DNA from: Bacteroidota bacterium | Lineage (GTDB): Bacteria > Bacteroidota > Ignavibacteria > Ignavibacteriales > Ignavibacteriaceae | Reading direction: 5' to 3' | Length of the DNA stretch: 64,000 nt | Assembly: GCA_020161395.1 (NCBI GenBank) | Contig: JAIUOE010000003.1 | Coordinates: 372,001-436,000, forward strand | Part shown: positions 45,115-53,484 of the stretch, piece by piece | Layout of the letters: every line of letters starts with the position of its first letter | How positions within the stretch are numbered: the stretch's first letter is position 1 | The notes under the pieces: model-generated | What the model was told of the DNA's origin: nothing | Seen by the model: only the letters and a program-made list of their open reading frames with translations | Databases searched by the model: none | Program-made: the position numbers and the translations under genes

Positions 45115-45798
45115 TCATTTTTTACGGTTATCCACCATCAAAACGAACTCCCCTTTGAGGTTTTTTTTCGTCACTTCCTCGAGCAGTTTCCCCGCACTCC
45201 CTCTGATAATCCTTTCTGAAGGTTGTGTCAGATCGAATGCCAGTACGGTTTCTGCACCTCTTCCAAAATTGTCCACAATCTCTCTCGCAATATTCTTTAA
45301 TCTGTAAGGTGTCTCGAGAAAGACAATCAACTCGTTTAACCTCGTCAATCTTTTTAATTCTTTCACCCTGAGATCTTTTTTTACAGGCAACCAGCCGTAA
45401 TAATAAAACTTTTCTGCGTGAAGTGCTGACACACTGAGAGCTGTGGTAAGAGATGAGGCACCGGGTACAGGAACTGCCTCAACACCAAATGCGAGAAGAT
45501 TATCGAGCAGATGGTGCCCCGGGTCGGCAAACATAGGCGTTCCACAATCGGAGATCAAAGCCGCACTTTCGCCATTTATCAGTCTTTCCACGATCAGAGG
45601 AGTATTCTCCGCCTCGTCGTGTTCATTAAGAGTCACGAGTTCCTTCCTGATCTCCAACTTGCTTAAAAGTCGACGGGCATCTTTCAGATCTTCACAGATA
45701 ATAAAATCAACCGATTGAAGCACTTTTATCGCACGGAGGGTAATATCTTCGAAATTACCAATGGGGGTTGCGGTAACGAATAAAGTACCGGGCATCAT
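45115..45798 (-). CDS. rsmI: 16S rRNA (cytidine1402-2'-O)-methyltransferase RsmI
   Basis: A 227-residue tetrapyrrole-methylase-fold enzyme: VTATPIGNFEDITLRAIKVL, LISDCGTPMFADPGHHLL and VPVPGASSLTTALSVSALHAEKFYYYG-type motifs (read as VPVPGASSLTTAL and FYYYGWLPVKK) are the RsmI landmarks. It methylates the ribose of C1402 in the decoding centre. It overlaps the upstream 85-residue ORF by four bases. It lacks the C-terminal extension of longer RsmI proteins. Confidence 0.93.
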   Translation of the reverse strand: MMPGTLFVTATPIGNFEDITLRAIKVLQSVDFIICEDLKDARRLLSKLEIRKELVTLNEHDEAENTPLIVERLINGESAALISDCGTPMFADPGHHLLDNLLAFGVEAVPVPGASSLTTALSVSALHAEKFYYYGWLPVKKDLRVKELKRLTRLNELIVFLETPYRLKNIAREIVDNFGRGAETVLAFDLTQPSERIIRGSAGKLLEEVTKKNLKGEFVLMVDNRKK

Positions 45799-46052
45799 TT
45801 GTCCTGTAAATGAGGTGGTCTGAAGCCTCTGTAGATGTCAAATTTCGGAATGTATTCAATGATATTAAATGATTTATCGCGAATGGTTCCCCCACTAGGG
45901 TAATAATAGTAGGTCTCAACCTCACCTGTTTCCATCGTGGCAGGTCTTCCATTCATCGTATAGAATTGAAGCCTGTAAAATCCGCCTTCATATTGCGAAT
46001 TTGTGAGTTGTATCAAAAAGTTTTCTTCAGAAAATACTAAATTATCGCTCAT
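45795..46052 (-). CDS. Hypothetical protein (85 aa), coupled to rsmI
   Basis: Family not recognised. From ATG 46052 it encodes a small soluble beta-rich protein (NFLIQLTNSQYEGGFYRLQFYT, EVETYYYYPSGG) with many aromatic residues and no signal or membrane segment. The first in-frame codon, TTG 46055, is a worse start. Its stop overlaps rsmI by four bases, and a TATCTTTGC promoter-like box lies 44 bases above, so the pair probably forms one transcript. Confidence 0.7.
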   Translation of the reverse strand: MSDNLVFSEENFLIQLTNSQYEGGFYRLQFYTMNGRPATMETGEVETYYYYPSGGTIRDKSFNIIEYIPKFDIYRGFRPPHLQDK

Positions 46053-46095
46053 CAATTTTTTCTTTAATTAATTGAATTTTATGATTATTTTAGTG

Positions 46096-46103
46096 CAAAG
46101 ATA
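46096..46103 (-). promoter_or_regulatory. TATCTTTG box (-7-like) above the 85-aa ORF and rsmI
   Basis: TATCTTTGC on the minus strand is an exact TAnnTTTG match. The sequence 19 bases upstream (GTGG) is only a weak -33 element. Confidence 0.45.
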
Positions 46104-46130
46104 CTAATGAATTATTGTATCACCACACAT

Positions 46131-46161
46131 TTTGTCCATTCACCTTTTATATATATCATTT
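46131..46161 (+). promoter_or_regulatory. Possible promoter of the hybrid histidine kinase
   Basis: TTTTG (to 46134) is followed after 19 bases by TATCATTT (46154-46161), a partial match to TAnnTTTG. The ATG at 46169 would then be almost at the transcript start. Confidence 0.3.
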
Positions 46162-46168
46162 AAATTAA

Positions 46169-48262
46169 ATGTTGAGTTCCATTACCGAAATAATGACCGG
46201 TGGAAGCAGTGATTCCGAAATCCGGTCGCTGATTACAGCCCTTCCGCTGATGGTAATAGCTACCGACAGTGAAGGAATCTTTGTCGAATGGAATTATGAA
46301 TGCGAAAGGGTGACAGGCTACAACTCCTCCGAAATGATCGGTAATCCCGATCCTAGCAAAATCCTCTTCCCTGATCTCGAATACTTGAAACTGCTGCAAA
46401 CCTTCTGGCAGGAAAATTCGGGAAACTACCAGAACCAGGTCTGGAAAATACACTGTAAGAACGGTTGTCAAAAAGCCATAAGCTGGTCAAATATTTCGAA
46501 GAAATACCCCGTTGTAGGATGGTCCTCCTGGGCGATTGGAATAGATATTTCAGAATTGAAGGAATTCTCTGAGAAACTTGAAAAAAGTGAAGATAAAATA
46601 AAGGATGTTGCCAAGATTTCCGAAACGCTTCTTACCGAACCTGATTTTGAGACGGGAATTCAAAAAGCTTTCGAGATTCTGGAGAAATCAGCGGGTGCCG
46701 ACAGAATATATATTTTTGAAAATGAAACCGACCCCGAAACGGGGGAAGTTTTCATGAGTCAGAGCTATGAATGGGCGCGGGGCGGTATCAGCATTCAGAT
46801 TGACAACCCCTTGTTACAGAAACTGCCCTACAATAATTCCTTCCCCCGCTGGAAGGAAAAGATGTCCGTAAAAGAAAGCATCAACGGACTGATTAAAGAC
46901 TTCCCCGCAACGGAAAGGGCATATCTGGCTCCCCGTGGAATTCTCTCAATTCTGGCTGTACCGATTTGTTTCAATGACCAGTGGTGGGGTTTCATCGGTT
47001 TCGATAACTGTACGGAAGAAAGAGTTTACTCGGCTGCAGAAGAGTCGATGCTTAAAACTGCCGCAGTAGCCATCGGTGGTGCAATTCAAAGAGAAACCAC
47101 CACGAGACAACTGCTGGCAGCAAAAACCAAAGCCGAGGAGATGAACAGGCTCAAATCCAACTTCCTCGCCAATATGTCGCATGAACTTCGAACTCCCCTC
47201 ATCGGTGTTCTGGGTTTTGCCGAAATTCTGAAGGAGGAAATTCAGGATCAGTACCATAAAAAACTGGCTGAAAACATCTTTTCCGCCGGGCAGCGCCTTA
47301 GTGACTCACTCAGCCTTATCCTCGATCTCTCAAGAATTGAAGCTGATAAACTTACACTCAACCTGGAGCTGGTGGACATTACCGAAGTAATCTCTGAAAG
47401 TATCTCCTACCTCGAATCTGATGCCGGCAACAAAGGACTCTACATTAAAACCACTTTCCCTGAGACGGTTCCACTTCTAAAATCTGATAGAAGAATGTTG
47501 CTTACCATTGTGGACAACCTGCTCAGTAATGCAATAAAGTTTACAAAGACAGGTGGTGTTCATTTTATCATCACAATCGAAAAAGGAATAAATCTCAGGA
47601 AAATGAACCTGATGATCCGTGACACCGGCATCGGAATTTCTCCCGAATTTCAGCAGCTAGTCTTTGATGAATTCAGACAGGTATCGGAGGGTCTCACCCG
47701 CTCCTTCGAGGGTGTGGGACTCGGTTTGACTATTGTCAAAAAATTCACAGAAAAGCTCGGTGGACAGGTAGAGATGAACAGTCAACCCGGTGCAGGAACC
47801 ACTTTTACCATTTCATTTCCTGTGAGTCTCGACGCAGGTATTTCTCCTGAACCGGATGCCTCCGAGGTCCATTTTTCACTTCCACCCTGGATATCAGGTG
47901 AAAAAAAGCGGATCTTACTTATCAATCAGGACATCATGTCGCAGACCCTTGTCAGAGTGTTCACAAAGAGTTTTGCCGAGATTCTGATCGCTTACGATAC
48001 CACTCAGGCGGTTGAATTCGCATCCACTAAAAAAATTGATATTGTACTCCTGGAGATTGACTCCGTGAATACATCCTCAGGTTTAAAGGTCATTAAACAT
48101 TTGAGAGAGCAAAAGGAATATAAAAATGTTCCGTTCATAGCTTTCAGTTCGCATGCTGTCTCAGCCCCCGGAAACACCCTGCTTGAAGCCGGTTTCAATG
48201 GCTATATTCCTAAACCTGTCGTCAAAGCTGACTTCCTCAGAATCCTGAAAAAATTCCTTTAG
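46169..48262 (+). CDS. Hybrid histidine kinase, PAS-GAF-HisKA-HATPase-receiver, with degenerate receiver (697 aa)
   Basis: No membrane segment: a soluble sensor kinase. PAS domain (about 15-128), GAF domain (about 150-305), dimerisation/phosphoacceptor domain with H338 in FLANMSHELRTPL, ATPase domain with DNLLSNAIKFT (N box), DTGIGI (485-490), EFRQ and GVGLGLTIVK (515-524), and a C-terminal receiver-like domain (about 580-697). The receiver has E629 (DIVLLEIDS) where the phosphorylated Asp should be and NQD where the acidic pair is expected, though K682 (PKP) is kept. It cannot receive phosphate in the normal way. It sits next to amt on the same strand, which suggests but does not prove a nitrogen-related role. 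Confidence 0.88.
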   Translation: MLSSITEIMTGGSSDSEIRSLITALPLMVIATDSEGIFVEWNYECERVTGYNSSEMIGNPDPSKILFPDLEYLKLLQTFWQENSGNYQNQVWKIHCKNGCQKAISWSNISKKYPVVGWSSWAIGIDISELKEFSEKLEKSEDKIKDVAKISETLLTEPDFETGIQKAFEILEKSAGADRIYIFENETDPETGEVFMSQSYEWARGGISIQIDNPLLQKLPYNNSFPRWKEKMSVKESINGLIKDFPATERAYLAPRGILSILAVPICFNDQWWGFIGFDNCTEERVYSAAEESMLKTAAVAIGGAIQRETTTRQLLAAKTKAEEMNRLKSNFLANMSHELRTPLIGVLGFAEILKEEIQDQYHKKLAENIFSAGQRLSDSLSLILDLSRIEADKLTLNLELVDITEVISESISYLESDAGNKGLYIKTTFPETVPLLKSDRRMLLTIVDNLLSNAIKFTKTGGVHFIITIEKGINLRKMNLMIRDTGIGISPEFQQLVFDEFRQVSEGLTRSFEGVGLGLTIVKKFTEKLGGQVEMNSQPGAGTTFTISFPVSLDAGISPEPDASEVHFSLPPWISGEKKRILLINQDIMSQTLVRVFTKSFAEILIAYDTTQAVEFASTKKIDIVLLEIDSVNTSSGLKVIKHLREQKEYKNVPFIAFSSHAVSAPGNTLLEAGFNGYIPKPVVKADFLRILKKFL

Positions 48263-48324
48263 TCCTCCCCGTCCGTTCCCGATTCCCTTTCCTCCGGCAT
48301 TATTTTTCTGATTGAACAATTTTG

Positions 48325-48343
48325 ATACTTAATATATAAGTAT
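48325..48343 (+). promoter_or_regulatory. Inverted repeat in the amt upstream region
   Basis: ATACTTA-ATATA-TAAGTAT is a perfect 7-bp inverted repeat about 80 bases above the amt ATG. It directly follows TTTTG and overlaps an A/T-rich stretch leading to TATATTGC (48352-48359). It may be an operator over the amt promoter. Confidence 0.35.
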
Positions 48344-48419
48344 ATTTTATTATATTGCCTTATTAATTTATGTTTTAATCGTTTTAACCTTATTTATTTA
48401 GTCATTCAACGGAATTAGC

Positions 48420-49730
48420 ATGAAAAAATTCGGTTTACTCGCTTTTGCAATTCTTATTGTACTCTCTGTCTTAAGTCTTTTTCTGAAAGGCAGTTCCATA
48501 CCCGGTGATACCTCTGCAATAAGTGCCGGTGATACTGCCTGGCTTCTCACAGCAACAGGTCTGGTACTTTTGATGACACCGGGTCTGTCGTTCTTCTACG
48601 GCGGTATGGTGCAAAGCAAGAATGTAATCTCCACAATGTTCCAGAGTTTTATTGCAATGGGAATAATCTCAATTTTATGGGTTGTTGTCGGTTTCAGTCT
48701 TGCTTTCGGAGAGAGTGTACACGGGATAATTGGCAATCCCTTTACTTTTCTTTTCTTCAAAAATGTGGGTGTAACACCAAATCCGGCATTCGCTCCCACA
48801 ATTCCGTTTCTTCTTTTTGCGATGTTTCAGTTGAAGTTTGCAATTATTACACCGGCACTAATTACCGGATCGTTCGCCGAAAGGGTAAGTTTCAAAGCAT
48901 ACCTCCTCTTTATGGTACTTTTTTCACTTTTCATTTATGCTCCTTTGGCACACATGACCTGGCACCCTGACGGAATATTAAGACAGATGGGGGTACTCGA
49001 TTTTGCGGGCGGTACAGTAGTGCATATGTCGGCTGGATATGCTGCACTTGCGGGAGCTTTGATTCTTGGAAGAAGAAAAATTCACATTGAAAACCAAAAA
49101 CATGAACCGGCAAATATCCCCTATGTCCTTCTCGGAACCGGTTTAATCTGGTTTGGCTGGTTTGGATTCAATGCGGGTTCCTCACTGGCAGCTTCGGGAC
49201 AGGCTGTCCTCGCTTTCTCAACCACTAATACCGCATCGGCGGCTGCAGCACTCGCATGGATATTTTTTGATGCCATGATGGGAAGAAAACCCTCTGCCCT
49301 CGGTGCGTGCATAGGAGCTGTGGTGGGACTGGTGGCAATAACCCCCGCTGCGGGATTTGTGACCGTTGGTGAGAGTCTTTTCATCGGAACAATTGCAAGT
49401 GTGATCAGCAACATCGCTGTGTCTTTGAAGTCCAAAACAACTTTGGACGATACCCTCGATGTTTTTCCCTGTCACGGGATCGGAGGGATTACCGGAATGA
49501 TTGCCACAGGAATATTCGCGCAACAGTCAGGACTGATTTACGGAACCACCACTACATTTCTGAATCATCTTATCGCACTGGTGATTGTGTCCGTATTTGC
49601 TTTTGTCGGTTCTGCCCTGCTTTACTATCTCACCAATCTTATAACGCCCCTCCGTGTAAACAAGGAGATGGAGGAAGAAGGACTGGATATCTCGCAGCAT
49701 GGCGAGAGTATCAATCAGTTTGCTGACTAA
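48420..49730 (+). CDS. amt: Ammonium transporter Amt
   Basis: A 436-residue Amt/Rh-family channel with an N-terminal signal-like helix (1-22) and 11 further membrane helices. Motifs include TPGLSFFYGGMVQSKNVIS, the pore region FAGGTVVHMSAGYAAL (first twin His) and FPCHGIGGITGM (second twin His). It conducts ammonium into the cell as a trimer. The C-terminal EGLDISQHGE matches the conserved region that couples to PII proteins, but no glnB/glnK gene is adjacent. It converges with acs, the stop codons overlapping by three or four bases. Confidence 0.95.
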   Translation: MKKFGLLAFAILIVLSVLSLFLKGSSIPGDTSAISAGDTAWLLTATGLVLLMTPGLSFFYGGMVQSKNVISTMFQSFIAMGIISILWVVVGFSLAFGESVHGIIGNPFTFLFFKNVGVTPNPAFAPTIPFLLFAMFQLKFAIITPALITGSFAERVSFKAYLLFMVLFSLFIYAPLAHMTWHPDGILRQMGVLDFAGGTVVHMSAGYAALAGALILGRRKIHIENQKHEPANIPYVLLGTGLIWFGWFGFNAGSSLAASGQAVLAFSTTNTASAAAALAWIFFDAMMGRKPSALGACIGAVVGLVAITPAAGFVTVGESLFIGTIASVISNIAVSLKSKTTLDDTLDVFPCHGIGGITGMIATGIFAQQSGLIYGTTTTFLNHLIALVIVSVFAFVGSALLYYLTNLITPLRVNKEMEEEGLDISQHGESINQFAD

Positions 49731-51700
49731 AATTCTTCCTCAAGTTCACGCAACGATTCGACGGCGGAGATATCTTCTATTGAAGAGAGGTCACCGAGCA
49801 CCACTCCGCCGGCTGCAATCTCCCGAAGAAGCCGTCTGACAATTTTACCGTTTCTGGTTTTGGGAAGTGCCTCAGTAAACCTTATTTCATCGGGTCTTGC
49901 TATATGCCCTATCTCCACCATAACATGATTCCGCATCTCTTCTTTTAGCAGAAGTGAAGGGGAAACATTTTCTTTCAATGTAACAAAAGCAACAATCGAA
50001 TTTCCTTTCAGGTCGTCGGGTCGTCCAACAACCGCAACCTCGGCAACATCTTTATGAGTGTGCAAGGCATTCTCAATTTCGAGAGTGCTTAGTCTGTGTC
50101 CCGAAACAGTCACTACATCATCAACTCTGCCGAGCATCCAAAAGTAACCGTCCTTGTCCTTTCGGGCTCCGTCCCCGGTGAAAAAATCACCACCGAATCC
50201 TGCCCAGTAATCATCCTTGAAGCGTTTTTTGTTTCCGAAAACAGTTCTCGAAATAGAGGGCCAACTGTCCTTAAGCACGAGAAAACCATTTTCACCCGGC
50301 TTTACAGGTTTCCCGTTTTTATCCACTACATCAGCAAGAATTCCGGGAAGGGGAAGTGTAGCCGAACCGGGTTTTAGCGGAGTAACTCCGGGAATCGGAG
50401 CAATCATGAATGATCCTGTTTCTGTTTGCCACCATCCGTCAATTATCGGACACCGTTCCTTGCCTACTGTTTTGTAAAACCAGAACCAAACTTTTGGGTT
50501 CACGGGTTCACCACCCAAAGCAAGGATTCGCAGACTGTCAAGTTTGTATTTATTTACCCAGCCGTCGCCCATTCTCATCAAAGTTTTGACATAGGTGGGT
50601 GCTGTGAAGAAGATTGTCACTTTGTGTTTTTCGATCAATTTCCAGAACCGGTCGGGTTCCGGTGTTGCCACTGCGCCTTCATACATCAGGATGGTTGCAC
50701 CATTCAGAAGCGGGGCGTAAAGCCCGTAGGTATGGCCTGTGGAAAAACCGGCATCGGTTGTGCACCAGTAAATGTCGGTCTCCTGAATATCAAAGATAAG
50801 TTTGAATGTGTAGTATGCGGAAATCATATACCCGGCTGTGGTATGAAGGATTCCCTTTGCTTTTCCGGTAGTGCCGCTTGTAAAAAGAATGAAGAGAGGA
50901 TGCTCGGAGTCGAGCTGGAGGGCATTGCACTCGTCAGACACAGATTCCATCAGCTCATGCCACCAAAAATCCCTCCCGGGCACCATCTTGACAGATGATT
51001 CATGAAGTCTTTTGAAAAGAATTACCGTTTTTACTTCAGGACAACTCTCGAGAGCATTATCGACTGCAGGTTTCAGGTAAATGTTGCTTCCCCGCCTTAC
51101 AGCCAGATCACTTGCAATTACAATTTTAGCTTTCAATTCCCTGATTCTGTCTTTCAAAGCCTCAGCGGAGAATCCGGCAAACACTACGGAATGGATTGCA
51201 CCAATCCTCGCACACGCAAGTAGAGCAATTGCCATCTCAGGCACCATCCCCATGTAGATAATAACCCTGTCACCCTTTTGAACCCCTTTCTGCTTGAGCA
51301 CATTTGCAAATTTTGAAACCTCCCTGTGGAGCTGAAGATATGTCAGGGTTCTTGTTTCTCCCGGTTCTCCTTCCCATATTATGGCAGCTTTATTCCGGGA
51401 ATGTCCGTTTAGATGACGATCAATACAATTGTAACTAAGATTGGTTTTTGCTCCCACAAACCATTTCGATTCATACATCGAACCTTCCCTGACATGACTC
51501 CAGTATTTGAACCAGTGCAGCTCGTCGGCTACACTTCCCCAAAAGGCTTCGGGATTCAGAACCGACTCTTTGTAAAGCTTTTTGTATTCGTCAAGGGTTT
51601 TCACCACTGCCCTTTCACTGAATTCCTTCATAGGGTGGTAAATCTTCTTCAAAGAAGAGTTCATCTTAATGATCCGTTTTGTTTCTCTTTTGTCGTTCAT
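49727..51700 (-). CDS. acs: Acetyl-CoA synthetase
   Basis: A 657-residue AMP-forming ligase that turns acetate, CoA and ATP into acetyl-CoA. Motifs include FTSGTTGKAKGILHTTAGYM (P-loop), DIYWCTTDAGFSTGHTYGLY, GWWQTETGS and the C-terminal KTRNGKIVRRLLR, whose Lys is the usual acetylation site. Full normal length. An alternative start is the Met at residue 13. It likely serves acetate scavenging. Confidence 0.95.
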   Translation of the reverse strand: MNDKRETKRIIKMNSSLKKIYHPMKEFSERAVVKTLDEYKKLYKESVLNPEAFWGSVADELHWFKYWSHVREGSMYESKWFVGAKTNLSYNCIDRHLNGHSRNKAAIIWEGEPGETRTLTYLQLHREVSKFANVLKQKGVQKGDRVIIYMGMVPEMAIALLACARIGAIHSVVFAGFSAEALKDRIRELKAKIVIASDLAVRRGSNIYLKPAVDNALESCPEVKTVILFKRLHESSVKMVPGRDFWWHELMESVSDECNALQLDSEHPLFILFTSGTTGKAKGILHTTAGYMISAYYTFKLIFDIQETDIYWCTTDAGFSTGHTYGLYAPLLNGATILMYEGAVATPEPDRFWKLIEKHKVTIFFTAPTYVKTLMRMGDGWVNKYKLDSLRILALGGEPVNPKVWFWFYKTVGKERCPIIDGWWQTETGSFMIAPIPGVTPLKPGSATLPLPGILADVVDKNGKPVKPGENGFLVLKDSWPSISRTVFGNKKRFKDDYWAGFGGDFFTGDGARKDKDGYFWMLGRVDDVVTVSGHRLSTLEIENALHTHKDVAEVAVVGRPDDLKGNSIVAFVTLKENVSPSLLLKEEMRNHVMVEIGHIARPDEIRFTEALPKTRNGKIVRRLLREIAAGGVVLGDLSSIEDISAVESLRELEEEF

Positions 51701-51761
51701 CTCTGTTTCAATTTAAATTTCATATTGGTTATTCATTCGATCTTAATATGCGGTTATAATT

Positions 51762-52523
51762 TTACTTGCCGAAGAAATATTTCAAGGGGCGTTCAAGCCG
51801 GTTCGCCCAGGCAAGTTCGTTGTGACCTGCACCCCTGTCAAAATAGTAGTCAAAATTATCGCCGATTACATACCCCTTCTGTGCCAGAAGGCAAAACATC
51901 CTCTGCGCATCTTTTTTGCCGTCCTCTCCGCTGTCAAAATATATCTTGACATTTCTTCTCTCCTGTGTCGATTCCAGAATCTTGAAAATCGCATCATCTC
52001 CAAAGTAAAATGAAGAGGACAGACATCCCGCTTTTCCAAAAACATGGGGATATTTCCAAACCATCCTCAGAGAACACAACCCACCCATCGATGACCCCAT
52101 TATGGCTGTGGCTTCCCTGTCGGGTATCGTTCTGAAGTTACTGTCGATAAAATGTTTCAGCTCTTCCACGATGAATTTGAGGTAGTAGTTGCCTTTCTCA
52201 CTTTCACTGTATTCTTCCAGTCTTTCGTGAGTATTATAAATTCCGACTATAATTACTTCCTCAATTGCATTCTGCTTTATTAATCTCGTTGCTGTCTCAT
52301 CCACCTGCCAGTCCTGTCCGGCAAATGATGTGGCAGGATCTATAATATTTTGCCCGTCGTGCATGTATAAAACCGGGTAATATCTGTGTCTGTCTTTTTT
52401 GTATGAAGGTGGAAGCCAGACGAGAAGATCCCGTTCTAATATCGGATAACGGCTTCTAAACTTCCGGTAATAAATCACAGAGCCAACTATTTCCGCTTTG
52501 CCGTTGTTTCTTCTATTAGCCAA
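51762..52523 (-). CDS. Alpha/beta-hydrolase, Fes/esterase-D-like (253 aa)
   Basis: A serine hydrolase of the putative esterase family (as in Fes, IroE, esterase D). YPVLYMHDGQNIIDPATSFAG lies near the oxyanion hole, and AIMGSSMGGLCSLRMVWK is the nucleophile elbow with Ser in GSSMGG. The likely Asp is in FDSGEDGKKD and the His in GAGHNELAWANR. No signal peptide, so it is cytoplasmic. The frame has no ATG near its N-terminus; TTG 52523 directly follows a TAA. The substrate (siderophore ester, polysaccharide acetyl ester or other) is unknown. Confidence 0.8.
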   Translation of the reverse strand: MANRRNNGKAEIVGSVIYYRKFRSRYPILERDLLVWLPPSYKKDRHRYYPVLYMHDGQNIIDPATSFAGQDWQVDETATRLIKQNAIEEVIIVGIYNTHERLEEYSESEKGNYYLKFIVEELKHFIDSNFRTIPDREATAIMGSSMGGLCSLRMVWKYPHVFGKAGCLSSSFYFGDDAIFKILESTQERRNVKIYFDSGEDGKKDAQRMFCLLAQKGYVIGDNFDYYFDRGAGHNELAWANRLERPLKYFFGK

Positions 52524-52700
52524 TCGTTATGATGTTTTTCTTTATTTGTTGATAAATTATTCTTTGGATAGACAAATTAAGAACCTTTGAGATGAAAAAA
52601 AAGGGATTTTAAGCTTTTTCACGATTGTTTTTTAATTTTTTATTTCTCAAATTTAAATTTTCTGATTTTTTTCACTTTTTTGACGAATCGAACCGAGATA

Positions 52701-53456
52701 ATGAGCAAAAACGGTATTTTATGGACTGTGGCTGTTGTAGTGGTAATTGTTTTCAGTCTTGCGCAACCTCTTCTTAAAGGGACACAACCACTTTCAGGCA
52801 CCATTGGAATCGAGGGGAAAAAAATAACCTACCTCTTTCCAAAAGAAATTGAAAGCGGTCAGGATTACCAGTTCCTCATCAGGAATGATAACCCGAAAGT
52901 TACAGGCTACTATATTTATCAAATACAGGGAGCCAAACCGGTAAAAAAAGAATTAACCGCCGGTGAAGGAGAACTTTCAGGAACCATACCGTCGCAGGCT
53001 CCAGGTTCGGTTGTCTCATACTCGGTCTTTTTAAGATATGGTGACAAAGAAACCCAGATTCCATATAAAACCACCCTTCAAACCGGATTCACGGGCAAGG
53101 TGAGCATCATCATTAAGGTTATTTATCCCCTGTTTCTCTTTCTTGGACTGCTTTTTGCATCAAGAAGCGGACTCGAATATTTTAATCCCGCTCCAAAATT
53201 CAAACTCTACACAATTTTTACAACCATCTTCTTCATCTGCTTGGGATTTTTTATCATACCCGTCAAAAACTTCATGTACCTCGCTCCCGCACCGGGAGTT
53301 GTCCCCGGACCAGCTTCCATGTTCACCATGGAAAGTATATTTTACCCGTTGCTCTGGATTTCTGTAAGCATTCTTGTTTTTTTCAGGATAAAACCGGGCG
53401 AGGTGCTTTTGGCAGGTTCACTTTTGACTTTTGCAGGTTATATTTTCCTGGGGTGA
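52701..53456 (+). CDS. Membrane protein of unknown function (251 aa)
   Basis: Not a family I recognise. From ATG 52701 an N-terminal helix (GILWTVAVVVVIVFSLAQPLL) is followed by an extracytoplasmic beta-sandwich-like region of about 110 residues (QDYQFLIRNDNPKVTGYYIYQI) and then four C-terminal hydrophobic helices (IIKVIYPLFLFLGLLFAS, LYTIFTTIFFICLGFFII, and two more). The upstream in-frame TTG at 52680 is less likely. Sensor or transport accessory role possible. The stop lies in a CCCCACC-type hairpin shared with the convergent SpoIID gene. Confidence 0.65.
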   Translation: MSKNGILWTVAVVVVIVFSLAQPLLKGTQPLSGTIGIEGKKITYLFPKEIESGQDYQFLIRNDNPKVTGYYIYQIQGAKPVKKELTAGEGELSGTIPSQAPGSVVSYSVFLRYGDKETQIPYKTTLQTGFTGKVSIIIKVIYPLFLFLGLLFASRSGLEYFNPAPKFKLYTIFTTIFFICLGFFIIPVKNFMYLAPAPGVVPGPASMFTMESIFYPLLWISVSILVFFRIKPGEVLLAGSLLTFAGYIFLG

Positions 53457-53472
53457 GATGTCCCACCCCGGG
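53447..53472. terminator. Hairpin between convergent genes, possible bidirectional terminator
   Basis: CCTGGGGTG (53447-53455) and CACCCCGGG (53464-53472) form a stem with one wobble and an 8-base loop, overlapping the stop of the membrane-protein gene. No T-run follows on either strand, so termination is uncertain. Confidence 0.35.
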
Positions 53473-53484
53473 AACGATGGAATT

